Shown piece after piece: positions 24,060-35,251 of a DNA stretch of 64,000 nt (position 1 is the stretch's first letter; every line of letters starts with the position of its first letter). The notes beneath the pieces were generated by a model. That model worked only from the letters and a program-made list of their open reading frames with translations, made no database searches and was not told where the DNA came from. The DNA lies in the NCBI RefSeq assembly GCF_000516985.1, contig NW_006917096.1:729606-793605 (forward strand), read 5' to 3'. The DNA comes from Pestalotiopsis fici W106-1. Its lineage: Eukaryota; Ascomycota; Sordariomycetes; Amphisphaeriales; Sporocadaceae. A program made the position numbers and the translations under genes.

Positions 24060-24988
24060 CTTTAACTCATGAAGGACCCATTCAAATCACGGCTCTCTCA
24101 TTGATGACATTGGATTAGCTGAAGCAATTTATTTCACACAAAAGAAACGAAACAAATGTACTCTCAGTGCCGATGTTTGCATCATAGTCGCAAGAGTTCG
24201 GATATTTGTGTCGGCTTTCCGAGCAGCAAGAGGCTGTCATATAGTCACTACCTGACAATAGGCCCACTCGCTTCTCCAATTGAAAATTGTGGTTTTTCTA
24301 TGTCACATTAATGTGCCCCATTATTTTGCAAGTTGAAGACGGACATAGTTGTCAGATGGTGGATTATGGTTCCCATACACTGGGGTGTGCTTGAGCACAC
24401 GGATCAACACCATGGTGTTCAGATAGATGTACGGGACCTCCCGGGGATTAGCCGGGGCCACCCAAATAAGCGTACACCTCGTCAAAACTGGAGGCGCAGA
24501 ACATAGATCAACACATCACACAATTAACACCCATATCAGACCAGTTTAAACTCCAATAGGAAAGCACCACCTTGATCAACAATAATCATATCTCCGAATA
24601 CTCACGCCGCAAATGCCCGGCTGTCTGATACGGGTGATTTGGTCCCTAATATGCGGTAAGAGCAAATTAATAAATTAATATTATGCAACTTCACTAATAA
24701 AAGCGAATAGCTGCCTGGGGTCGCGCCGAATTTTTTATAAATTATACAGGATATGATTAGAAGATTAGGTAAATACATATGGACTTCGCGCCGAAGGCCC
24801 CACTCTTTCGCCATCAAGCCGAGATGCCCAAGGGATATAGAAAAAAGGAAACAGAATGCAAAAAGAAAAGCTGAGATGAAGATATTTTCCGCGACCTGAG
24901 CTGTTTCGTCTTCCAACAGTACCTGCAGTCGCCCAAGACATCCACTCGCATATATCCTGGTGTGCCTAACCAAGTCGACATACGGAGC
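24060..24988. other. Spacer with dispersed repeat
   Basis: Lies between the tannase relic and the HET relic. The recognisable content is the 0.24-kb dispersed repeat at 24347-24582; the rest is AT-rich without a supported gene. Confidence 0.6.
24347..24582 (+). repeat. Dispersed repeat, copy A (inverted mate at 58545-58766)
   Basis: From GTTGTCAGATGGTGGAT through TACGGGACCTCC, GGGATTAGCCGGG, CACCCAAATAAGCGTACAC and GGCGCAGAACATAGATCAA to CCAGTTTAAACTCCAATAGG and CACCTTGATCAACA, the same series of blocks appears reverse-complemented at 58545-58766. Most differences are transitions. There is no ORF; a MITE or LTR remnant is possible. Confidence 0.88.
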
Positions 24989-27097
24989 TTAGACTAATGT
25001 GAAGTCCTGCACTCCAGGGATATTCTGGAGATTATATTTGTGCCGCCAGTGGTCTTCGATAAGCTCCCAATACATTCCATATTGTGCTGGATTCAAAGTA
25101 ATCCTGGCCATCCCGACCACTGTGTGCTTCTCTTCTGGCTGGACACCCTCTTCGCGAACAATCTCCTTGCGAAGCACCACCGCGGTCGAGAAACCTGTAA
25201 GCAGGCATACTTGATCGCCGCCTTGAGCATGAGCTGTACTCATACCAATCATCCCTTTATCGCACAATATCATCCTCGTTTGTTTCTTCGCGAGAAAATC
25301 AAATCTCCCACCGAGACTCTTGTGACGCAACGGCCACGCGAAACGTATCAACGATCCTATAACCCAAAGGTCTATAGCAATAAATATAAACGCCACAAGC
25401 ACAGGGAATGTAAAAAACGAGAAAAGCCACCCCATTACACATGCGAATATAGACATAAGCATAAGGAAAAAGAAAGCCGCAATGAAATATCCTGGCTTAT
25501 GTGTTGGAATGACCTTCAAGTAGCGATAATAATAGCTAATTTCGCTCTCAGCTAGCCATTCCGGCAAAGATCTTCTGCCCAAGAAGAAATTCTTGTTGGC
25601 GTTAGTCCACTCTTGTAGCCTGGCCAGAGAAGGGCTGTCCAGCTCACACCGCAGGAGGTACAGTCTATCATGGTGATCCCATATATTCAGCCAGGAGAGC
25701 AATCGTGAGCGGCGTTCCTGGCTTCTGTCATTGTATTCAAACTTTGACGAGAGCATGCGAACAATGACCCTTGAAATTTCTCTCGATGATCCATAGTATT
25801 CTTGTGGCTGCGTCTGAGGTGTTGCTGCACTGACGGCGTCGCTCGAGGTCGCTTCCAAAGCGGATGTTCCTGGCGCGGCGTCCATTAACACAGCCGAAGT
25901 CGCAACTATGGTTCCCACAACGACTCCTTTGATTATAAATGTTCCCGCGGAACGTGAAAGGCTGTAATCAACGAAATCTGGATCAAATAAACGATCGTGG
26001 CGGATAGTCGTATCACTTTATGGGTCTTCCAGTGCCAAAAGATGTGGTACCCAACTGGGTTGGTTTGGGGAAGCATCGCGGTGGTGACGGTCCAGTACCA
26101 TCGTGTTGAAGTTGCCATTTGCACGAAAAACGGCAATGGCTAGTTCCCTCAGCATTGATTCAAAATTTTGAAAATAGTTTGGGGTTTGAATCAGTTTTTT
26201 GCCGTCGGAAGAGATACCAATCAGGGCAAAAACCTTATCGCGATCGTCTTTGGATGAGAAGTGCTGAGTTTTGACGATGTTTTTGCACAGCGTTTCCTGT
26301 TGCTCAAGTCGTTGTTCCCCGCGAATTTGGATTATCTGGTCCAAGTTTGTGCAGTAGCTGGCCATATCTAATGACCAATATTTTGACCGTTTGCATAACT
26401 TAATAGCGCTTATCAGGTCTTTCAGATCAATAGTTACTGTCCCACAGGCAACCTCTACCTGCTGGGCAGCAGCAACTTCTTGGATAATCCAGCGGCGCCC
26501 CCAGTAATCGCGACGAAGTAAATCTTCCAAATCCCGGAAAGATGGACATGCAGAGGACTCGTTGTGATCGGCGCCAGCATTGCCCATGCCCTCACTCATA
26601 TGATCAGACCGCGCTGGACTGTCTATATTATGCGTATGTTGTATGCTGTCGGTGACCGTTTCATTCGAGCTTATTCGGCCAAGAAACATCAGACCGGCTG
26701 CGGCGCGATCAGATCCCTCTTTACCAAGCCATGTATACGTCTGAGCTGCGTTAGAATACACCTGGTCCATGCGGCCAACCTGCAGACTCTTTTCCTGAGC
26801 ATCCTTCTGGTTGATACACACGGCGTCGGCCCATATTTGCTTTACTCCAATAATCCGGAGCTGTAATAATGCGTCTCGCAAGTTGACGGTCACCTCTATG
26901 TTTTTGCCATCAACAATTATTGGGACAGTGACGTTGGCATCGCCCCAGCAATATGACAATGCCGTATATTTTGGCTTGGAGAGAAGACTTTGATTTTGCA
27001 GTGTACAACATATCGTTGTATTGTCATCGCCAGGGAGGATTGTGAGCAGTCGAATTTCGTAGCTCCCGACGTCGAGTGCTGTATAAATGGACTCCAT
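24989..27097 (-). pseudogene. HET-domain (heterokaryon incompatibility) gene with in-frame stop
   Basis: HET proteins trigger incompatibility-type cell death when non-self combinations meet. The N-terminal part has the signature blocks in order: YTALSYCWG, IWADAVCINQKD, QVGRMDQVYSNA and TWLG, then RRWIIQEVA and SWVPHLLALEDP. The frame ends at a TAA (26020-26018) but stays open in the same frame for another 342 codons. That part contains SRSAGTFIIKGVVVGTI and a C-terminal block GDQVCLLTGFSTAVVLRKE, normal for full-length HET proteins. Between them the C-terminal part has two strongly hydrophobic spans (about residues 500-550), which is unusual. CAA-to-TAA is the simplest origin of the stop. 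No splice donor/acceptor pair removes it in phase. The truncated product keeps the HET domain, so partial function is possible. Confidence 0.8.
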
Positions 27098-27205
27098 TGC
27101 AACTAACGTAGATTCGCGAAGCTGTTGAAATGAGAAGTGACAAGAATTCTACCTTTGCGGAAAACTGATCAGCTTTAAGCCTGAGTCTGAACGACGAGGC
27201 TGTGG

Positions 27206-27598
27206 TCAAAGCGGGGTGATATAGAACCGATTGGTGATGAAGTCACCTAAAACCATGTATTGCGGCTGATCAATTCCTTGTCTAGTATTGACAGATCTAA
27301 GTCCATTCCCCAACATGGCCAAATTTGGGCAGGACCTCGCGGAATTACGTACCATAATGCCGGTGCTTCTGCCGGACAGACCTATCAAGTTGCCAGACCC
27401 AGGTTCCTTCATGAGTGTGGTCAATAAAGTAATTGTGCCAAGAACAACAGCAGCAATGATGCTACCCAACAACCACGCGTTGCATTTGCGGAACTGCTGT
27501 TTCTGAGACGGATTGGCGTCGGGTCCATTTGGCCTACCGGAAAGGATATTGATTGCCGTCAGGCACGCTCCAAGGAGCACCAAACTTGAGCCAAACAT
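27206..27598 (-). CDS. Small two-helix membrane protein, uncertain
   Basis: A frame starting MFGSSLVLLGACLTAI encodes 130 residues with two hydrophobic spans, near residues 2-17 and 45-65 (LLGSIIAAVVLGTITLLTTL). A good donor (GTACGT) follows GRSTGIM, and the sequence beyond looks less protein-like, so the true C-terminus may come from a spliced exon that I could not fix. Its position just upstream of the HET relic on the same strand suggests a shared neighbourhood but no known partnership. Confidence 0.35.
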   Translation of the reverse strand: MFGSSLVLLGACLTAINILSGRPNGPDANPSQKQQFRKCNAWLLGSIIAAVVLGTITLLTTLMKEPGSGNLIGLSGRSTGIMVRNSARSCPNLAMLGNGLRSVNTRQGIDQPQYMVLGDFITNRFYITPL

Positions 27599-29198
27599 GG
27601 TGAGCGATCCCTGCCTACAATATAGGTGGTCCAAATTCACAGGAACAAAGAAGCGACAGAAGAGGATATGCCGCGCCGCAAGAGATCGCGGCTGCCTGGC
27701 GACAAATTGCATATATGTCCTCGCTGTGCCACTTGACTATGGGGCCGGTTCGGCTCCCAATACGTTCACGGGTCCTCGTGAACCTAAGTTCACACGGACT
27801 CGTGAATCTTATGTCATTCTCACCAAAACAGCACCTATTGAACCACGCACTGCACTAGATCATCCATTGAGCTCCCAGCATAATTGGCGATGCAGCTGCT
27901 TGCTAACTCCCGATGCAGGCTTTAACAACTACATGATTGCCAAAACCAAGGGTTCGGGTACCGCGGCATAGGTGGTGCATCACAATAGGTGGTGCCGCGC
28001 AATTATATTGCAGTGCGGCAAATGCGGTGCAGTGGGTATAGCGCAGCGGCAGAACCAGAATTACAGTGCTAGAACCACAACGCACCACCGCGAATGATAC
28101 TCAATATCACGGCTTCTTCCATCACGCCTATTATACCACGTAAAATTGGCCATAAAAAACGGGATGAGAGATATGACGACGGAGAATCTGAGAATCACGA
28201 CGGATTGGCAATAGCATCTACGGCAAGGAAGACAGTGAGATGTGCAGCTCGTTGAGCAGCTCGTAAATTACGTAAGATTCAAGGGTCCGTGGAAACTTAT
28301 ATCCACGCCGCACGGCACCTACCTCAACGCGATCACGGATATGAATTGCAACAAATGAATTTGCTGTCACATACGACCATAGGTACTAGAGAACTCGGCA
28401 TCCCGTCCGCTCTGCCCTAGATAAACTAGTAACCGCCAGCCTAGTAGTCGGATCGGTGACGATCTGATAACTACGCAGCGTTGTGATTTTTCCGGTTTCT
28501 TTTACAACCTCCTTTTTGTGTTCGAGTCGGTAGTCGTGGCATTGAACAGGAAGTGTAAAATGGAGCATGGTTGCAATGGATACTGCTGGAGCTGCTGGAG
28601 CTAGCTTACTTCGGCATAGATCTGGCCGTTTAATATGCGGCCGCCATCTTTTTGGCAGAGAAGCGGGGTTTGGCCAAGAGAGATTGCTTGCGATATCCAA
28701 TTGAGTTGCGTTTGCTTCAAAATGCAGCACGGTCCTTGCGACAAACGTGATATTACTATGTAAGACGTTTTGAGATCTTCGCTATCTATTGCCATAATAT
28801 ACTCGCTTCGTGGCACAACAGCCCGGAAATTGCCAATCTCATGCATGCGCACTCCAAAAGACCAGCCACCCGAGCTCAGAAACACCAATTATTATGGCGG
28901 GACTCCAGAAAGATGGTGGGTTGGAAGCGGACCTGGTTCGACGACAATTCAGCTCAGCGCATCTTCACCCCCTGCAAGGCATTTTCAGTCCTCGAGAGCC
29001 ATGCAGGTCTTGGCATATAGCTGCAGCATCGCCACCAAGGCATACAGCTTGACGAGGCTCCGAAATGCAATGCCTTGGGCGTCAAGACGTTATCTCATTT
29101 TGCCGTTGCATTTAATATACAACTATAGCTAATCATTAAAAAGTTGGCAATTCAATCAACTCGAGCGCAATTGCATTTGTTATACTGCTGCTATATAC
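27599..29198. other. Spacer, unassigned fragments
   Basis: Minus-strand frames at 28386-28730 and 28601-28888 overlap in different frames and have no recognisable domain; they may be decayed exons. Two tandem hairpin-like units (TTCACG...CGTGAA) lie at 27765-27807. Confidence 0.45.
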
Positions 29199-30170
29199 TT
29201 AGTCAATACGACCCTCCTTTAGCAGTCGCAAACGATCACGGATAACGAATCTCCACTCCCTGGAGATCTTCCATATCCAGGTGGAGCAGAGGGCGAAAAA
29301 GACAAGGAGGAACACGATAATAGTGATTATGCTGAACCAAAAGGCCATATTAAAGAAACTTAAGCCAGACTGGCTTTATCCGATAGCAACACAAACTTAT
29401 AGCGCGCTGAGGATCACCGACGTTATACCAATTATAAAGAGAAGTGGCCCGTAGAATCGGGCGAAATAGTCGCCATATTAATATTTAACGCGCTGGAAAT
29501 AAAATCTTCGAAATAGCAACGGAGCATAGAAATTAAGCCTTATAAATCGGATTTCCCCGAAGGCAAAGCGTGGCGAAACATTATAATCTGTGATTAAGCT
29601 AAATTTACTTATAAAATTGCAATATTATTCCTATATGATATTAGGCGGGAATAAATGCAGACCAGGATCTTAAGCAATTCGTAAATCTGATTTATATTAG
29701 ATGAAATACGAATAAGTTCGTAAAAAACCTAATGCTGCTTTTTATATATCTTTTTATCAACTTTTTGCACCGCTGCCTTCAAAGACATATTAAAGCCAAA
29801 AGGCGTGCGACGTAAGATATTATGGCAGCGGCTTCACGAACATTCGGTCGTAAATCTATACGAGATAGAGTTTCGAATCTTCTGTTAGGACGATGGTTCG
29901 TCGTTTAACGATCTGGCGATGGGGCGGAGAGATGCTGCTGCTATCTTATTTTAACATCCACCAAAGCTTAGCTGTTATAACGTTCAAATCTATAAAGCAA
30001 AGGTCCTTAGCGAGAAAATCGTGCGCCCTAAAGCGATCGAGGAGTGGGACACGGGGATAGCCGGGAAGAGATCGAATCGCGTAGGAGCCAGTGTTTAGGT
30101 CCGTGTATAGCTCATGAGCCAGTGTGAAAGGTGGGCTCCCCGCATTCAAAGATTTCATTGTCGAAGACAT
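29199..30170 (-). pseudogene. DUF6601-like gene, decayed
   Basis: Conceptual reading on the minus strand recovers a chain of blocks in family order: FRAHDFLAKDLCFIDLNVIT and LWWM, SPPHRQIVKRRTIV, LTEDSKLYLV, IYDRMFVKPLP, LTSHAFW, EIRFIRLNFYAPLLFRRFY, FARFYGPLLFIIGI and the C-terminal span FWFSIITIIVFLLVFFAL ending EWRFVIRDRLRLLKEGRID with a stop at 29199. Many in-frame TAA/TAG codons and frameshifts separate the blocks, and the DNA is AT-rich, consistent with C-to-T decay. The family (fungal membrane proteins of unknown function) is identified from remembered block resemblance, not a search. No functional product is expected. Confidence 0.7.
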
Positions 30171-30408
30171 CTGAGAAGGATAATAAAAGAGATGATGGAG
30201 CTTCCTTTCTTCAATGGCTAGCTAAATACTTATGTTTTTCTACATGCCGCTCGACGCCCGACGGACGAAGCGGGGAAGTGCATCACGCGCCGCTTATATT
30301 TTCAGCCTCACTGCCACATGGTGTCTCGTCTCCTCAGATTCAACACTCATCCACACATAGCTACAACTCAAAACCTCTACGTTCGTTGATACCAGAGACT
30401 TTACAACC
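30171..30408. other. Promoter region of the UstYa-like gene
   Basis: A short spacer between the DUF6601 relic and the start at 30409; no specific binding site is recognised. Confidence 0.4.
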
Positions 30409-31641
30409 ATGATCCCTTCTGGACTCACTGCGTCAGCTGCAGTATTGACTCCGCTTCTGGTCCTCATCGCCGTTATCCTTCGGCTAACGCGCGTGAGATT
30501 GATAAGGGGAAAGGCCATCATCATATCTCCAGGAGCCCAGGGCGGCGAATTCTACCATCATTCATTTTGTTGGACTAGCGATATGGGACTCTTCACCTCT
30601 ACAAGTTATAACCAAACACCTTTAGCCTCGCCTTCGGTGTCTAATGATCTGACTGATGAAGCTGAAAGTCAGACGACCCAGTGAGTAACTGGTGAGCGAA
30701 GCCACTGGTGGTTGTTGTACAATCTCAAGAATTGTGTACAAAACACCATCGGCATCCTGAATACCGTTTCAGTTGCATTTTGGTTGATATTTTGATCAAT
30801 TATTACATGACATCGAAACAGCTCAATGCAGAACTTCGGCGTGTGTCCACATGGTGTGAGTAATGCCTGATTCGCACAGATATTCAGCGAGACGACCGAG
30901 TCTGACGCGTTGCAGCTCCACTACATGATATGATAGACCTGAATTTGCACACTACGACTGCCAACGGCGACTTATATCCTGCTAGGAGCCGACCTGTTGG
31001 CCGTCAAATGCCGAACCCGGAGGCGGACGCCATCTGGGACGAGTGGGAAGTCACTCGAGTTTTCCCTATTCATGCCGACGAGGTGCGCCGCCTGGGCAAA
31101 GACTTGGAAACCGCCGTACTTCTCGAGGACAAGTACTATGGCCGAGGTGACGATATATACGCTGCAACGCTAGACATTTATCACCAGCTGCACTGTCTGA
31201 ATCAGCTTCGTTGTAGGTATACCTCTATCCCTGAAGTGGTAGATATCCCACGGTGCTTCATGCTCATTACTGATCATAATCATAGGGATTGCATACGGGA
31301 CCTACTACAATATATCCATGCTCAGCCCATCTGAAGAAGGATTTAGGGAGGTTCACATCAACCACTGCGTGGATATGCTTGCTCAGACCATCCAGTACAC
31401 CGGCAATCTGAACCTGATCACCATGTATTGGACAGAAACAAAATCATTTCCATTTCCGGATATGAGCATTAATCATAAATGTGTTGATTTCGATGCCCTG
31501 ACTGAGTGGTGTAGACGAAACACGATCGACATGGATGTGTGGTCCCACCGCACCGCGAACATATTGTTACGGCCTCAGGGATCGGTTTTAAGACCTGCTC
31601 CAGATGCGGAGTACATAAAAACGTCTGGCGATGCTCACTGA
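30409..31641 (+). CDS. UstYa-family (DUF3328) oxidase
   Basis: UstYa-type proteins are membrane-anchored oxidases that cyclise or oxidise peptide and other natural products; two HXXHC motifs are essential. Four exons (30409-30680, 30822-30853, 30916-31212, 31286-31641) join in phase to 318 residues, with introns of 141, 62 and 73 bp. A hydrophobic span lies at about residues 7-25 (ASAAVLTPLLVLIAVILRL). The family block STWSPLHDMIDL is created only by splicing exons 2 and 3. Both motifs are intact: YHQLHCLNQLR before intron 3 and VHINHCVDML after it, followed by ITMYW, FPFPDMS and KCVDFDALTEWC. The gene is adjacent to a second UstYa-related gene and to a methyltransferase, typical of a biosynthetic cluster. 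The substrate is unknown. Confidence 0.87.
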
Positions 31642-32806
31642 GTTGTGTAGCCTGTTTGAATATGAGTCAAATGGGGAGTTTGGACTATTTCAAATGCATC
31701 ATCACGCAGATGACAGGACAGCCTCCCTGTGATTCTGTACACAATAATGTGTTGTGGGCGGCTATCCTGCATTAGGAGTAAGAAGTGCTATATTCATGGA
31801 ACGATTTGTTGCTTATATGGTTATGGCTGTGACGTAGATGCAGCTGGAGTTATAATTCAACAGGCCTGCATTTACTGCTCTGAGACTGAATCTGAGATTG
31901 GAGCGGAGACTAAGTCTGGAAATACCAGGAGTAGACTCTCTGCGCAGTGAAGATCGAAGGACGAAAGAGTTGGCGAGTCTACACAGGTTCTTTGTTGGAG
32001 TAATTGTTGAGATGAACGAGGTTATGGTAAGTGAAGTGATTGATTAGTTGGTTAAGTATCTGTACGTATCTATGGGAGTAGAGAAAGGTATATGTATGTA
32101 GTCTATAGTGGAGCGTGAAGCCCGAAATGAAGGAGGCTGGGCTCCTATTTCAACAGTAATTTCTGGACAGAGCAATGGCCGCCGACTGGAGCTACTCATC
32201 GTTGATTCAGCAGGGCTGGCGTGATTGATGTTCAAGTGACCATAATCTGGCACGATAGGCCAGGGTGCGTGCGGCTCAGTACTCCGTAAGCATGGCACTA
32301 CTGAGTCAGAAGGGCATTATATGCGAGGGGCGCGGGGCAAATGCAACGAATACTTCGGTACTAGGCAGGGATCAGTGGCTTATTGAGCCTTTGGCTCTTG
32401 CAAGTACTCAATCGTGCTGTATTATTTACTTCATGCGAGGCAAGGTGACCGAAAACGGAAGTATGCACGTCGCTGAAAGCCAAAAGGTCCTACTTGTGAT
32501 AACCATATGTCTACTATGAGGCCGTTTGGCCACGGATGAGGCACATGGATGACGGAAGAAATGGCACCTCAACACATCCCACCTTAAATTCTGTCTTTGT
32601 AACCTATTGGTTTTGCGTTACATATACGTCTGGAGTCACTCCTTGAGTGAGTTGATGTCCTGCCAGCTACCATCCCCATCATCCATCTCTCGTCAGTGAT
32701 CTGCTTCGACAGATTCATTGAATCGAACATGTTGCGAGTGTTCACAACATGGAAGAGCTGGCGGGGTCGATATCCTTATTTCAGTCTCCACACCATCAAA
32801 GGAGAT
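31642..32806. other. Spacer between the two UstYa-type genes
   Basis: No supported gene; short unrelated frames only. It should contain the 3' end of the first gene and the promoter of the second. Confidence 0.55.
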
Positions 32807-33478
32807 ATGGCAACGGAAGGCGATGACGACCACGACCGTATGCAAGCTTCGACTGGATCGCCTGGGACGCCACAAAGGAGACAAGACTTTCTCTCGGTTC
32901 GTACGCTGTATCTTCCAACCAGCCTGATATTGTTGATGGGATTTTTACTATACCTGGCCATCCAAACATTTCCAGCCTCATCATGGCCGCGGGATGGTGT
33001 CAGAAATGGGATTGATTACAACAACGCCGAGACTGCGGTCATGATCGCGCCATGCGGAAACACCCCAGACATGGCCCGCGCTGCGGATTGCAAGTTCGAC
33101 ACGGTCTCATTTGCATGGCTTCCAGAGCGTTGCTATGATGCTGAGCTGTCGGAAGAATTTGCCCAGATCAAGCAGTGGGAATATTTCGAGGACCAGAATC
33201 GCTCCGTGAAGGTCCCTCATGAAAAAGCGCTTACAGGCGATTACTCTGCGCTGTACAAGGAATTCGAATACCACCTTAGGCACGGTGTTTTCATGTGGAA
33301 GAAAATGCACCGTGCGCTGCTGCGCGAAGGCGTTGGCCGGCGCGGAATCGACTCGTCGATCGCTAAGTACGGGCACACGGAGCACTGCACCAAAATGCTA
33401 ATAGACAGTCGCGCAGTGGCAATGGATCTGGTGAATTCTGTTATCGTACTCAAGTTCCCTGACTGCGGTATGGCATGA
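32807..33478 (+). CDS. UstYa-related membrane protein with one altered HXXHC motif
   Basis: A single exon, 223 residues from the ATG at 32807; an in-frame ATG at 32729 is possible but adds a non-family head. One hydrophobic span (SLILLMGFLLYLAI, near residue 40) is followed by a luminal-type domain with the blocks APCGNTPDMARAADCKFDTV, FAWLPERCYDAELSEEF and WEYFEDQN. In related fungal proteins a YHxxHCxYxWxK block follows; here it reads YHLRHGVFMWKKM, with Gly in place of Cys. The second motif, GHTEHCTKML, is intact. The substitution may impair metal binding or mark a divergent subfamily. The gene runs in the same direction as the UstYa oxidase upstream. Family relation is inferred from motif layout. 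Confidence 0.72.
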   Translation: MATEGDDDHDRMQASTGSPGTPQRRQDFLSVRTLYLPTSLILLMGFLLYLAIQTFPASSWPRDGVRNGIDYNNAETAVMIAPCGNTPDMARAADCKFDTVSFAWLPERCYDAELSEEFAQIKQWEYFEDQNRSVKVPHEKALTGDYSALYKEFEYHLRHGVFMWKKMHRALLREGVGRRGIDSSIAKYGHTEHCTKMLIDSRAVAMDLVNSVIVLKFPDCGMA

Positions 33479-35251
33479 AATTAGATTCATCATGGTGCCA
33501 GTGCAACATGTAAATTAAGGTTGTGGAACGCACATGCGGCGCCTCCAAGAACGGGATAACTGTACACGATTTCGCTGAGCCAACTTGTGTGCGAATTGTG
33601 CTGTGAACTGTACGACTTTCGGTTCCTTGTCTTTTTGTTGCTTGTTTTGTTGTCTCCTATGTACGTAACGAGCTCACTCAACTGTGCCGCTCTATGTCTT
33701 GGCCGCCTCCGTGCCGCACCTCGTGTCGTTTTGCCATCGGGACCCCGTTGGCCCGCATAGCAACCGCTTTGATATGGCTTCCTGCCAGACCAAAGGCCAG
33801 CGAGTAGGGAACAGTGGGCACCTATGCGACACTTCGGCCTAGGACTATATCCTAATTTCCCCGCAACACAACGCTACATCCGGCAGCAACACTCATTCAG
33901 ATCTTCACGTATGATGACAAGGAGCTTCGCCCTTTGTCATGGCGGTAAAGAAGCGTCAGTTGGTCGGCATGCTTGACGCACCAAGGCTGTGTAGAAGACA
34001 CGATAGGCCGAGACTGACCTGCATAAGCAGCCAGACTGCACCTCTATGGGCTATGGCACTTTTCTCATGATACCGAACCCGGTTTGGGGGTATAGTGTTG
34101 CATGCAGCTGCTAAGCACACAGGAGATGCAGCACTGCAAAACAAGTGGATTCTTTTTTTTTTCTTTATTGATTTTGGAAAGGCTGTAGGCATGTATCTAT
34201 GCAGAGTTGTGAAAAAACATGATAGGTATGGGTGATAGTCGTTATATTACTAGGTAGTTGAGTTATTCCCAATAGAGGTTGGATGGTTAAAGATATATAC
34301 AAATGTGGAGAAGCGCTCCGCTTATTCCTACATTGACAAGGGTATCATCCCTATCACGTGTTGTATTACAGTACTTGTCGACCAGGAACGGATGGGCTTG
34401 CAGAATAAGGCCCTGCAATATTAAGATGCAAAGAATGATCCTATAGAAACACCATCTCTTGCTCGTAGCTCTAAGGTCCAGGATCTGATACGTAAGAGCT
34501 AATGCAGTGACCTCGTGAAAAGTGCAACACGTTTTCTCGTATAACACCAAGGTTGTGCTAAACCATAACATTGTTGTACATCATTCACAGTACCAATCAA
34601 ATGTCAGAGTTACAATTAGACCCCGCATAAGTGTAGCCCTTCTTGAAGAGAGCGGCATCACAGCCTTACCGTTCCAACGAAGAAGACGTTACAATCTCAC
34701 ACAGTCTCGTGCTACATAATCATACCATGCAGGTAAGCTACAGGAGATGTTGATGTATGCACACGGCACCGAGAACATTGCAAGAAACCCTGGTCATCCT
34801 TGCATCGACTAGACGGTCAGATAAATAATGCTTTTCGTCACACAGCCTGAGCATTTGCAGTCATCTGAGCCAATGAAGATCGAGAGGTGTAGCATCTGAC
34901 TCTCATCCTAGGGAAGCTACTCGTACTGTCTCTTTGTGTGTGAACATATGGCACGTCTTTCCTCGAATGGCTTGTGAAGCTTTCAGTACTTTGTGAGTAC
35001 CGCGCCATAACCCCACTCACGTCGATTACTTTGCCACTCAGCGATCGCTTACGCCTTCAAACCACCCTGGTAGCATCTAGATCCCAAAATGAACGGTCAA
35101 GGATATATAAATCCATCGAGAAGGGAGAAAAAGTAGTAGACTATACCCCGTTCGGGTATTGGTTTGTTTGCTGATCTGGGGAGCTGAGCACGGATTTGTA
35201 GTTTCATGTATATATGTCGGTGAAAGTCTAAATCATCCTACCCAACGTATC
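33479..35251. other. Intergenic, nothing supported
   Basis: About 1.8 kb with only short random frames on both strands. It lies between the 3' end of a plus-strand gene and the 3' end of the minus-strand methyltransferase. Confidence 0.6.

Noticed and set aside
28386..28888. Overlapping minus ORFs upstream of the HET/two-helix region
   Set aside because: They lie in different frames, cannot be joined through convincing splice sites and resemble no family.
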